A stretch of DNA of 64,000 nucleotides from Polyangiaceae bacterium (GTDB taxonomy: Bacteria > Myxococcota_A > Polyangia > Polyangiales > Polyangiaceae): contig JACKEB010000015.1 of NCBI GenBank assembly GCA_020633205.1, positions 310,001 through 374,000 of the forward strand. The letters are read 5' to 3'. Both the position numbers and the translations under genes were made by a program. The notes beneath the pieces are model-generated. The model was not told the origin of the DNA and did no database searches. It saw nothing but the letters and a program-made list of their open reading frames with translations. This document shows, one piece after another, positions 49,300-57,960 of the stretch (position 1 is the stretch's first letter; every line of letters starts with the position of its first letter).

Positions 49300-50364
49300 A
49301 TGGCAGAGCAGCAACTGCCCCGCTTCGTCGCGCGCTGGGATTTGGACAAGACCTACCTGCGCACTGAGTTCGACACTCCACGCGATCTGATCAAGACCGC
49401 TCTGGAGCGGCCGGATCAGAAGCGATCTGTACCAGGGGCGGCTTCGGTGTTGCGGGAGCTCGGGCGCTCCGGCGCGTACATCCACATCTTGAGCGGTAGT
49501 CCGCGCCAGATGCGCGGTCGCCTCGAGGAGAAGCTGCGCATCGATCGCGTCCGCTGGGACGAACTAACGCTCAAGCCGAACCTCTCGAACGCTCTCCGGC
49601 TGCGTTTCCGCGCGATAAGAGACCAGCTGGGGTACAAGCTGCCGGTCTTGCTCAAGAGCAAGGTCACCGAGCGCCGGGGTGTTGAAGCGGCCGCAGAAGG
49701 CGTGACACCGTTGAGCGGCCGCGAAGTGCTGGTTGGCGATGACGCAGAGGCGGATGCCTTCGTGTATTCGCTGTTCGCGGACCTCTGCGACGGTCAGATT
49801 GATAGCGTGCAACTAAAGCGCATTCTGGCGGCCGGACGCGTCTACTCCGACGTTCAAACGGACTGCCTGCAGGCCCTCGGAGCGATTCGCCGGAGTCCGA
49901 TGCAGCGCCGCATCTTGATCCACCTGGAGCGTCAGACGCCGCCGAGCCGCTTCAATGCCTACGGCGCCCGGGTGGTGCCCTTCTACAACTACCTGCAAGC
50001 CGCGTTCGTGCTGGGCGAAGACGGCTTGCTGGGACCCGATGCGGTGCTGCGCGTCGCTTCGGAGTTCGCACTGCGGCAACGCTTCGACGCCCACGCGCTG
50101 GCGCGGAGCTACCACGACCTCATGCGTCGCGGGCACGTCGCGGGGGATTTGGTTGGGCATCTGGAGCAGAGCCTTGCCGGGCTGATCGCAAGCGGCCCCG
50201 TACCAGCCAAGGAGAGCTTGACCCAGATGGTTCAGACTCTGGCCGGCTACGTCGAGCGACCGCCGGAGCGTATCGAGCGTCCGAGCGACGCGCGGGAGCT
50301 GGACTACGTGGAACTCGCCCGCCGCCACCGCAGGCGCCATCGCTCGCCGTTTTTCGAACGCTGA
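49300..50364 (+). CDS. App1-like HAD phosphatase-type protein
   Basis: 354 residues. All four HAD motifs can be seen in the first 150: WDLDKTYL (motif I, DxDxT), ILSGSP (II), LLKSKV (III Lys) and LVGDDAEADAF (IV). The order and the LSGSPRQMRGRLEEKL helix resemble the App1 phosphatidate-phosphatase domain (PF09949, DUF2183). The C-terminal 200 residues (RRILIHLERQTPPSRF, FVLGEDGLLGPDAVLRVA, Arg-rich end) form an unrecognised extension. Substrate is inferred only from the fold; it could act on lipids. It follows the kinase gene by 88 bp. Confidence 0.7.
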   Translation: MAEQQLPRFVARWDLDKTYLRTEFDTPRDLIKTALERPDQKRSVPGAASVLRELGRSGAYIHILSGSPRQMRGRLEEKLRIDRVRWDELTLKPNLSNALRLRFRAIRDQLGYKLPVLLKSKVTERRGVEAAAEGVTPLSGREVLVGDDAEADAFVYSLFADLCDGQIDSVQLKRILAAGRVYSDVQTDCLQALGAIRRSPMQRRILIHLERQTPPSRFNAYGARVVPFYNYLQAAFVLGEDGLLGPDAVLRVASEFALRQRFDAHALARSYHDLMRRGHVAGDLVGHLEQSLAGLIASGPVPAKESLTQMVQTLAGYVERPPERIERPSDARELDYVELARRHRRRHRSPFFER

Positions 50365-50710
50365 CTCCTGCGACAAGGTGTCACGCCATGCCTCGAGTCT
50401 CACGAAGGCACCGGCCTGGGCAGCTGGTTCTCCCGCCTCTGGCTAGCCTCGGGGAACAATCCTCAAATCGAGTATGCATGTCTCGGAGATTGCACTAGGC
50501 TTGCCTCTCCCCTAAACGGACTCTTTCTCGCCTGCAAAGGCGCGATTGGGCACGGTTCACGCCGGCTGAGGCGTGGACCAGCGGTCCCGCGCAAGCACCC
50601 GCGAGTCAGCCTGTCGCGCTCAGTAGGAGAGCGAACAAACAATTCGGAGCCGCAAGCCGTGGCTCCCACCACCAGCGCCATATCCAAGGCGCTGCGCGAA
50701 GGGTCGCGAC
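50365..50710. other. Intergenic region without recognised element
   Basis: About 350 bp before the SUKH gene. Coding frames here are not convincing. I looked for riboswitch-like conserved blocks, tRNA, and -24/-12 or -35/-10 pairs and found none that hold. An AT-richer patch (about 50455-50505, CAAATCGAGTATGCATG) may be the promoter region. Confidence 0.3.
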
Positions 50711-51319
50711 GTGGACAGCGATCTCGCCGAATCCATCTCAGCCCTCAAGGCATCCTTTCAACAGCGGGGTCTCTCCCCGAGCTTCGGAGCGGCGGATCCC
50801 GCCCTGGTGGACTCGCTGAAGAAGCAGCTCAAGCTCCCCCGGCGCTACCGGGAGTTTCTGCTGGAATCGGACCCTGTCGATGTGGAAACCGTCACCCCTT
50901 CCGAGCGCGTGCGCTTGGTGCCGTCGGGTGAGTTCCTGGAGGAGCAGCAGGGTTTCTGCCTGACCGAGGAGGGCGAGCTGTTGCTCAGCCCTGCCGCCAA
51001 CGGCTGGCGCCCCACCTGGGTCATCGTCGGGCACAGCGCGTTGCTTGGCGATCCCTACTTCCTCGACGTGAGCGAGATCGACGCCGAAGGCGATTGCCCG
51101 GTCTACACCGCGATGAGCGGCACAGACACCTGGAAGCCGCGGCTCTGCGCGTCCAGCTTCGCCATGTTCCTGCGTATCCTCGCGATCACGGTGGAAGTGG
51201 CGTGTGACTTCGATGAAGACGACTTCGACATGGACAACGAAAGCGTCTTCAGAGAGTCCGTGGGGCCGAGGATCCGTGAGTACGACCCGGCCGCCATGAA
51301 GGCGGGGCACTGGACCTGA
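50711..51319 (+). CDS. SMI1/KNR4 (SUKH) domain protein
   Basis: 202 residues from a GTG. Central SUKH-type features: LVDSLKKQLKLPRRYREFLLESDP, then a strand-rich middle (RVRLVPSGEF, TWVIVGHSALLGDPYFLDVSEID, CPVYTAMSGTD) and a helix ASSFAMFLRIL. SUKH proteins often act as immunity proteins or adaptors. There is no toxin gene next to it in this window. The C-terminus is acidic (FDEDDFDMDNES). Confidence 0.7.
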   Translation: MDSDLAESISALKASFQQRGLSPSFGAADPALVDSLKKQLKLPRRYREFLLESDPVDVETVTPSERVRLVPSGEFLEEQQGFCLTEEGELLLSPAANGWRPTWVIVGHSALLGDPYFLDVSEIDAEGDCPVYTAMSGTDTWKPRLCASSFAMFLRILAITVEVACDFDEDDFDMDNESVFRESVGPRIREYDPAAMKAGHWT

Positions 51320-51355
51320 TTCGCCTCGAGCCGACTCTGGATCTAGCCTTCCGCG

Positions 51356-52678
51356 ATGCCCGACCGAGCCGCGATGCTCCAGCGAGCCGCACAACCTAGC
51401 CCTGAGTTCGATGCGTTGCTTTCGCGCCTCGTGCGCCGGGGCGAGTCCGACCTCGAGCGCGTCGAACCGGCGGTGCGAGAGATCTTGGCTGTGGTTCGCA
51501 AGGAAGGCGACGTCGCGCTCCGATCCGCTGTCGCGCGCTTCGAAAAACGTGAAGTCGAGGCATTCTTAGAGAGGGATTTTGGGGGTGAGGCTGCGCTTGC
51601 GAGTCTCCCGAAAGAAGTGCAGGCTGCCCTGGAGTTCGCTGCCGCACGGATCCGGAAGTTCCACGAGCGCCAGAAGGAATTTCTGGGCGGCTTCGAGTAC
51701 ACCAGCGGCGGTGTTTCTCTCGGAACGCGCGTGGAGCCCCTCGGCCGCGTCGGCGTGTACGCGCCGGGTGGCAAGGCGCGTTACCCCTCGAGCGTGTTGA
51801 TGAGCGCGGTCATCGCGCAGGTCGCCGGGGTACCCGAGATCATCGTCGCCACGCCCGATCCGGCTCCCGAGGTGCGCGCCGCGTGTCACCTCGCGGGCGT
51901 CACGGCGATACTCAACGCTGGCGGAGCGCAGGCGATCGCGGCGTTGGCGTACGGCACCGAAAGCGTGCCCCGCGTCGACAAGATCGTCGGTCCCGGAAAC
52001 ATCTACGTTGCCGCTGCCAAGCGCCTGGTGTTCGGCGAAGTAGACATCGATAGCATCGCGGGGCCGAGTGAGATCCTGGTGGTTGCCGACGCGAGCGCCG
52101 ATCCGCGCGTCGTTGCCGCAGACTTGCTGTCTCAAGCGGAGCACGATGAAGCGGCGTATCCGTTGCTAGTGACCACGGAGAGCGAGCTAGTCGACGCCGT
52201 CGATCGCGAGCTCGTAGAGCAGCTCGCTCAGCTTCCGCGGCGCGCGGTTGCGGAGCGCTCCGTGCAAGATCATGGCTTCGCGCTGGTGGTTCAGGACCGC
52301 ACGCAGCTGGCTCGGGTGGCGACAGAGCTCGCGGTGGAGCACGTTTCCGTGCAGACACGAGACGCGCGGGCGTTGGCTGATCAGATTGGTCGCGCTGGGG
52401 CCTTGTTCGTGGGGCACCACACACCAGAAGCCGCCGGGGACTATGTCGCTGGACCGTCCCATGTGTTGCCAACCGGCGGTGCCTCGCGCTTCGCTTCTCC
52501 CTTGGGGATCTACGACTTCGTGACGCGGTGCTCGATGATCACCTACGAAGCCAGTGCGCTCTCTGAGCAAGCGTCAGCGATCACCGACTTGGCTCGCTGC
52601 GAAGGCCTCGAAGCCCATGCACGCGCCGTTGAAGTGCGCGTACGCGGCGCCAGCAGTAAAGTGCAGAATCGCGCCTGA
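51356..52678 (+). CDS. hisD: Histidinol dehydrogenase
   Basis: 440 residues. The enzyme oxidises histidinol to histidine in two NAD-dependent steps. Signatures: VGVYAPGGKARYPSSVLM, GGAQAIAALAYGTESVPRVD, GPGNIYVAAAKRLVFG, DSIAGPSEILV, LLSQAEHDEAA, GPSHVLPTGGASRFASPLGIYDF (written in parts). Catalytic His residues are in place. Other his genes are not adjacent. Bases 51575-51590 inside the gene are a copy of the dispersed G-rich motif, coding DFGGE in a variable surface region (about residues 73-79). Confidence 0.95.
   Translation: MPDRAAMLQRAAQPSPEFDALLSRLVRRGESDLERVEPAVREILAVVRKEGDVALRSAVARFEKREVEAFLERDFGGEAALASLPKEVQAALEFAAARIRKFHERQKEFLGGFEYTSGGVSLGTRVEPLGRVGVYAPGGKARYPSSVLMSAVIAQVAGVPEIIVATPDPAPEVRAACHLAGVTAILNAGGAQAIAALAYGTESVPRVDKIVGPGNIYVAAAKRLVFGEVDIDSIAGPSEILVVADASADPRVVAADLLSQAEHDEAAYPLLVTTESELVDAVDRELVEQLAQLPRRAVAERSVQDHGFALVVQDRTQLARVATELAVEHVSVQTRDARALADQIGRAGALFVGHHTPEAAGDYVAGPSHVLPTGGASRFASPLGIYDFVTRCSMITYEASALSEQASAITDLARCEGLEAHARAVEVRVRGASSKVQNRA
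51575..51590 (+). repeat. Copy of dispersed G-rich motif inside hisD
   Basis: ATTTTGGGGGTGAGG within hisD is the same motif that recurs between genes elsewhere. Here it is translated in frame as DFGGE in a loop-like part, so it did not disrupt the enzyme. Confidence 0.7.
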
Positions 52679-52914
52679 GGACCCCTCGGCGGCGCTGTAC
52701 GAATTCTCACTCTGTCTCAGGTGTGCAGCGGTTGGTTCCGATGTGGCTGGCAGGCTTGGCTACGGCGGTATGCGAAGTGCCTACCTGCCTCTACAGGGTC
52801 TTAACAAGCGCTCGAAACCCAACTATCACAAGCGCCCCGGTGGGGCGTGTGCGGAAGTTGGCGGTGTTCGTCGAGCGACGGGGCCGGTGGTTAGCTCCCT
52901 AACGCACTTCAGCG

Positions 52915-52940
52915 GCAATTCTTCAAGTTCTTGAAATTGC
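52915..52940. promoter_or_regulatory. Palindromic operator-like element upstream of the metalloprotease gene
   Basis: TTCAAGTTCTTGAA (52922-52935) is a perfect 14-bp palindrome. Outer GCAATT (52915-52920) and AATTGC (52935-52940) extend the symmetry with a two-base bulge. It lies just before the -24 element of the candidate sigma-54 promoter and could bind a repressor or activator. A smaller inverted repeat GTTAG-CTCC-CTAAC is at 52890-52903. Confidence 0.5.
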
Positions 52941-52952
52941 AGAGCTTTCAAT

Positions 52953-52970
52953 TTGGCCTGCTTGTTGCTT
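52953..52970 (+). promoter_or_regulatory. Candidate sigma-54 (-24/-12) promoter
   Basis: TTGGCCTGCTTGTTGCTT has GG (52955-52956) and GC (52967-52968) exactly ten bases apart with TTGGC and TTGCTT at the right places, close to the consensus TTGGCACG-N4-TTGCWW. It is about 70 bp before the metalloprotease ATG. The gap 52679-53038 between hisD and this gene holds no other gene. AAGGAG (53028-53033) is the ribosome-binding site. Confidence 0.65.
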
Positions 52971-53038
52971 AACACGGTCACTGGCGCCGTCTGCGCTGGA
53001 ACCGACACGGCTAACCCCGTTCGTTCGAAGGAGAACTC

Positions 53039-56000
53039 ATGACTCTTAAATGGACCCGGCCACTGCTTGCAGCGTCAGTCGGGCTGCTCGCGACTCTCGG
53101 GTGTGCCGAGGAGCGAGAGCCGATCAACCGCGTGCAACCCAACGCCCTCGAGAAGAGCTTTTTCGTGGGTGCGGATCTGCAAAGTGAAGCAGATAACCCC
53201 GCGTTTTATGCCAACGGCACCGTGCTCGACATCGGCTATGGCGCGACGCAAGACGCGTTCTTCGACGGCTTCTACGCCAACGACCTGTCGATCATCCGCT
53301 GGCAGATCACCGAAGACCGCCTGATCGGTCGCCTGGCATACGAGCGCATCGACGGCTCGGACGGCCAGGGCGCTGGTATGGAGACGAATGACGGCCAGGT
53401 CATTTACGCCTTCAACATCCAGGGGCACTTCGACATCAAGCGCAGCTACAACCCGTCAACGGGCGAAGAGCTGAACGTGATCGAAGAGAACACGTCGGAC
53501 GCGCCCTGGTACGAGCGCAAGTACTTCCGCGTGGATTGGTCGCGTAACCTCATCACCGAGGCTTACGACTTCGACACGCTCGCCATCTACGGCATCTTCT
53601 TCGGTGCCTACCAGTACGAAGAGACCGGCTACTACGTTAACGATCCCAAGGACGAGAACGCGCCGAACTTCGAGAAGGACTACTTCGACGTCACCACCAA
53701 GGCGTGGGCGAAGCCTCAGACCATCGATCTCGGTGGCATGTGGGGCTACGGCGAAGTGCCGGTCTGCTTCTTCGACGCGGACTTCTCTGGCGGTCAGGCT
53801 CCGGCCGGTAACTGCAACCCCCAGGAGCTGACCATCCGTCACTCGTTCTGGAAGGTTCAGGACAAGGACTACCAGCCCGAGGACTGGGACGGCTTCCGTT
53901 TCCAGGCCGCCGGTGCCTTCACCAAGGACCGCCGCGGTTTCGCGCGGAACTACGGCATGGTGGACACCCAGTGGCGTCGCTTCATCTCGCGCTACAACAT
54001 CTGGAAGCGCAGCCACGCCTACGCCGATCCAGAGGCGATGACTGGCGCGACCGAGTGCTTCACTCCCACGACCACTCCCGTTGGCGCGGATCCGAATCGC
54101 GACGAAAACAAGGACGGCACCGCGGACGAGTGCGCGAACGTGGGCGGTGGCTCGCAGTGCGACACCTTCAGCCAGAAGTGCACGCTGCCCTTCGCCCAGC
54201 GCGAGGTGGACCCGATCGTTTGGTACTACACCAACAAGAGCGACTACCGTTACTGGGAGGGCACCTACTGGGCGACCCAGGAGTGGGACGTAGCGATGCG
54301 TTTGGCCGTCCAGGCGGCGCGCAACGCGGAGTGTTACCGCACCGGCCGCACCGACTGCGAGGACGCATTCCCGGTTCCGCACGGACAGATGGACAGCAAC
54401 GAAGACGCTCTCGCCATCTGGCGTGAGGTCGATGCCTGCCGCGCGCGGAACGGCGCTGCCGACCCCAGCAAGCGTTGGGACACGGCGGCCTGTGAAGGCG
54501 TAGCGGACAGCACCATCGCCAAGCGCGGCTACGCGGACGGCGATGCCGAGGGTAGGGCGCTCAAGGCCATGGCGATGATGAAGGACGTCGTCATCCTCTG
54601 CCACAGCCCGATCGCGGCTGATGACCCGGCCGAGTGTGCTCCCGGCGAAGCTCGTCTGCCCCGTGACGTGACGCCCACCGATTGCCAGAGCCTCGACGTG
54701 CTCAAGGCAAAGGCGTCCCTGACGGATGCCGAGAAGCACGTGGTCGACTCGTGTACGGCAGCGTACAAGGTGCGTATCGGCGATGTGCGTCGTCACCTCG
54801 TGAACGTCATCAACACCCCCCAGACTGGTTCTCCGTGGGGCTTCGGTCCGACGTACGCGAACCCGCTCACGGGTGAAGCCATCAGCGCCAGCATCAACGT
54901 CTGGGCCTGGCCGACGGACTTCATCGCGCAGTCCGTGGTCGACGTCAGCCGCTTCATCAAGGGCGAGCTGTCGGTGGCGGACGTCACTGACGGTAAGTTC
55001 GTCAAGGACTGGGACAAGGCCGCACAGATCATGAGCTCTGGCGGTGCCATGGCGCCCATGACCAAGGCTGAGGTCACCCAGCGCAAGGCCGACATGTTCC
55101 AAGCCATCGGCAAGGACATCGACACCGGGCTCGCCGCAATCGACGAGAATGCGAAGGTCGACCAGCGCGTCGTCCAGCAACTCCAGATGGCTCGCAACAC
55201 CCGCGCGTCGGTCGGAGCTACCTCTGCCATGAAGCAGAAGTACTTCGCCCGCATGCAAACGGCGTACGGCAGCCAGACGGAAGCTGAGCTCATCACTCCG
55301 GCGATGCAGCAGATGGCTGGTTCGGGATCGTTGCCCACGGGCTCCGCTCTCGAGTTCGCCTCGCCGCTGCGTGGTCGCATCAACCCGACCCTGTTCCGCG
55401 ACCTGCAGGAGCTGGGTGAGCTAGGCCTCGCAAACCGCGGTGCCTGCTTGCTCCACGCTGACGAGTTTGCTCCTTCGCCCACCGCAATGACCGGTATGGC
55501 GAACAAGCTCGAGGCGAAGTTCGGCGCCTTCAATAAGGACGACTCGCTCAACACGCAGCTCGAGCGTGCGGACGCGATGAAGAACTACGTCGCGCAGAAG
55601 ATGCACTTCGCGGTCATCACGCACGAGATGGGTCACACGTTTGGCTTCCGCCACAACTTCGTGAGCTCCTCGAACGCCTTCAACTACCGCCCGCAGTACT
55701 GGCAGCTGCGTACCCGCGACGGCGCGGTCACCACTGAGTGCACCGATCTGGCGCAGGGCGCTGAGGCAGAGAACTGCGTCGGTCCGCGTTACTACGACCC
55801 GGTAACCCAGGAAGAGCAGGACGGCATGATCGGCATGTGGTCCCACTCCTCCATCATGGACTACGCCGGTGACTACGCGCAGGACATGGTCGGCCTGGGT
55901 GGATACGACTTCCACGCCGCCAAGATGATGTACGGCGACGTCGCGTCGGTGTTCAACCAGGACGACATGAAGGACGGTACCGTTCTCGCCTCGGCGATCA

Positions 56001-57883
56001 ACGAGACCATCCTCGACTCGTTCGGCGGCATCCTCGGCTACATCTACCAGAGCGCACCTCAGCCTTCGGGCCAGGCAGCTCCGGTCATCCACTACTCGCA
56101 GCTCAACAAGGTCTACAAGCTCATCGACGGCTGCACCGCGGTCAATGTCGAGGACTACGTCCCGAGCGATTGGGATGAGGCGACCAAGGGCAAGTGGGAT
56201 CCGACCCTCGACGGTCACCTGGTTCGCGTGAACGGGCAGTACACTCGCTGCAAGCAGCGTCGGCTCGGCTACGTGGACTGGGATCTGCTGAGCGGTGGTG
56301 GGTTCGAGGCTGGTAACACCGACGCGCAAGCGACCGGTGGCACGGGCCCGAGCATCGCTCCCGACGGCCGCACCCGCTTCCCCTACGGTTTCGCAACCGA
56401 CCGTTGGGCAGACCTCGGAAACCTCGCGGTTTACCGTCACGACCAGGGTGCTGACGCCTACGAGTTGTTCGAGTTCCTCATCTCCGAGCAGGAGCTGCGG
56501 CACATCTTCGACAACTACCGTCGCAACCGGAACACCTTCAGCGTGCGTAGCGCCGCCAACCGTGTGTTGAGTCGCTACAACACGAAGATGCGTGACGGCG
56601 CCAAGGGTCTGGGCCTGATCTACAACAACATCCAGAACATCCAGCCTGGTGCGTTCGGCCTCTACGTCGACTACTTCGGCTGGGGCGACAACATGCTCGC
56701 CGCTGGTATGGCGTTCGATCACTTCACCCGTCAGATGCAGCGCCCGAACGCCGGTCCGCACGAAGAGGGTAACAACCTTGGTATCACCAACGTGTTCTCC
56801 CCCCTCGTCGCGAACGACTTCGTGCCGGTGGGCAGCACGCTCCTCACCGTTCCCGATGGCCCCCAGGGCTACTGGAACACGGTGGGTATCGGCGGCAAGC
56901 TGGTGAACAACACCCTGTCCGACAACCGCGGCGAGTACGACTCCGAGTTCACCATCAACGCGGGCTCGTACTACGACAAGGTCTACTCCACGATGTTGCT
57001 CACCGAGTCGGTGGACAACTTCATCAGCAGCTCGCTGACGGACTTCGTTGACGCTCGTTTCCGCTCGGTATCTCTCGCTGACCTGTTCGGCGACGGCTAC
57101 CGTCGTTGGCTCGCCAACAACCTGACCGGTGACGGCTGGGTCAAGGGCGCGCGCGTTGCGGCGACCGCGGGTGGCAAGCCGGTGGTGGACGCGGAGGGTT
57201 ACCCGACCCAGCCTCTCGGCTGGATCAGCTGGTGGCCGTCGACCCCCGAAGTTTGCTTCCCCAACGAAGGCACCTCGATCTGTTCGGCCTACGGCAAGGA
57301 TGGAACCAGCTTCAAGCCGAACGTGCCCGAGGTTAGCCGTGCACTGGATCCCCAGATCGGTTGGGAGCAGCAGAAGTTCCTGATCGCCTGGACCCTGATC
57401 TACCTGCCGGAGAACCAGAAGACCCGTTGGCTGGACCAGATGGGGATCTGGAGCTTGGGCGCGGACAGCGATCCTGGCTTCGACAACCGCATCGAGTTCC
57501 ACATGCCCACCGGTGAGGTCTACATCGCCCGCACTTACGGGTCGGAGACCTTCTGCTTCGGCAAGACCACCAGCGGCTCTCCGGCGTGCAAGACGGTTCA
57601 GCGCGGTATTGGTGCCCGTATCCTTGAGTACGCGAACGAGCTGCTCAACGCGGCGTACCAGACCACTGAGGTCGACCACAACGGCGTCACCTGGTACGTC
57701 CCGGTGATGGACTCGGTCACGGGTCAGCCTCTGCTGAAGTCGGGTACGAGCTGTGAGAGCAGCGCGGCCTGTCTGAAGTTGGTGGACTTCGTCTCGGTGC
57801 CGGACTTCATGCGTCAAGCCATGCACGACTTCGGCATGGCGGATCCCAGCATGAAGGGGATCTACGGAACCAGCGGCGAGTGA
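53039..57883 (+). CDS. Giant zinc-dependent metalloprotease lipoprotein (metzincin type)
   Basis: 1614 residues. Signal peptide with lipobox TLGC (Cys22). The zinc site HEMGHTFGFRH (His862, Glu863, His866, His872) is the full metzincin consensus HExxHxxGxxH, and SIMDY (Met940) is the Met-turn. It resembles the bacterial DUF5117/DUF4953 zinc-metallopeptidase group (EcxA-like zinc-binding domain). Long flanking parts are rich in W, Y, N and acidic residues, as in secreted beta-rich proteins. Anchored in the outer membrane or released, it probably digests prey or matrix protein. A candidate sigma-54 promoter and good Shine-Dalgarno precede it; a strong terminator follows. Confidence 0.87.
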   Translation: MTLKWTRPLLAASVGLLATLGCAEEREPINRVQPNALEKSFFVGADLQSEADNPAFYANGTVLDIGYGATQDAFFDGFYANDLSIIRWQITEDRLIGRLAYERIDGSDGQGAGMETNDGQVIYAFNIQGHFDIKRSYNPSTGEELNVIEENTSDAPWYERKYFRVDWSRNLITEAYDFDTLAIYGIFFGAYQYEETGYYVNDPKDENAPNFEKDYFDVTTKAWAKPQTIDLGGMWGYGEVPVCFFDADFSGGQAPAGNCNPQELTIRHSFWKVQDKDYQPEDWDGFRFQAAGAFTKDRRGFARNYGMVDTQWRRFISRYNIWKRSHAYADPEAMTGATECFTPTTTPVGADPNRDENKDGTADECANVGGGSQCDTFSQKCTLPFAQREVDPIVWYYTNKSDYRYWEGTYWATQEWDVAMRLAVQAARNAECYRTGRTDCEDAFPVPHGQMDSNEDALAIWREVDACRARNGAADPSKRWDTAACEGVADSTIAKRGYADGDAEGRALKAMAMMKDVVILCHSPIAADDPAECAPGEARLPRDVTPTDCQSLDVLKAKASLTDAEKHVVDSCTAAYKVRIGDVRRHLVNVINTPQTGSPWGFGPTYANPLTGEAISASINVWAWPTDFIAQSVVDVSRFIKGELSVADVTDGKFVKDWDKAAQIMSSGGAMAPMTKAEVTQRKADMFQAIGKDIDTGLAAIDENAKVDQRVVQQLQMARNTRASVGATSAMKQKYFARMQTAYGSQTEAELITPAMQQMAGSGSLPTGSALEFASPLRGRINPTLFRDLQELGELGLANRGACLLHADEFAPSPTAMTGMANKLEAKFGAFNKDDSLNTQLERADAMKNYVAQKMHFAVITHEMGHTFGFRHNFVSSSNAFNYRPQYWQLRTRDGAVTTECTDLAQGAEAENCVGPRYYDPVTQEEQDGMIGMWSHSSIMDYAGDYAQDMVGLGGYDFHAAKMMYGDVASVFNQDDMKDGTVLASAINETILDSFGGILGYIYQSAPQPSGQAAPVIHYSQLNKVYKLIDGCTAVNVEDYVPSDWDEATKGKWDPTLDGHLVRVNGQYTRCKQRRLGYVDWDLLSGGGFEAGNTDAQATGGTGPSIAPDGRTRFPYGFATDRWADLGNLAVYRHDQGADAYELFEFLISEQELRHIFDNYRRNRNTFSVRSAANRVLSRYNTKMRDGAKGLGLIYNNIQNIQPGAFGLYVDYFGWGDNMLAAGMAFDHFTRQMQRPNAGPHEEGNNLGITNVFSPLVANDFVPVGSTLLTVPDGPQGYWNTVGIGGKLVNNTLSDNRGEYDSEFTINAGSYYDKVYSTMLLTESVDNFISSSLTDFVDARFRSVSLADLFGDGYRRWLANNLTGDGWVKGARVAATAGGKPVVDAEGYPTQPLGWISWWPSTPEVCFPNEGTSICSAYGKDGTSFKPNVPEVSRALDPQIGWEQQKFLIAWTLIYLPENQKTRWLDQMGIWSLGADSDPGFDNRIEFHMPTGEVYIARTYGSETFCFGKTTSGSPACKTVQRGIGARILEYANELLNAAYQTTEVDHNGVTWYVPVMDSVTGQPLLKSGTSCESSAACLKLVDFVSVPDFMRQAMHDFGMADPSMKGIYGTSGE

Positions 57884-57914
57884 TCGGCTCCTGCTAGACA
57901 AATAGAAAGACTGA

Positions 57915-57955
57915 CGGCCCGAGTGGGAACACACTCGGGCCGCGGTCGTTTTGTG
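57915..57955 (+). terminator. Rho-independent terminator after metalloprotease gene
   Basis: CGGCCCGAGTG (57915-57925) pairs perfectly with CACTCGGGCCG (57932-57942) around the loop GGAACA, followed by CGGTCGTTTTGTG. The 11-bp stem is the clearest terminator in the window. Confidence 0.85.
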
Positions 57956-57960
57956 AAGCG

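Noticed and set aside
53456..55258. 600-codon open frame on the minus strand
   Set aside because: Same shadow effect of strong third-position GC bias in the metalloprotease gene.
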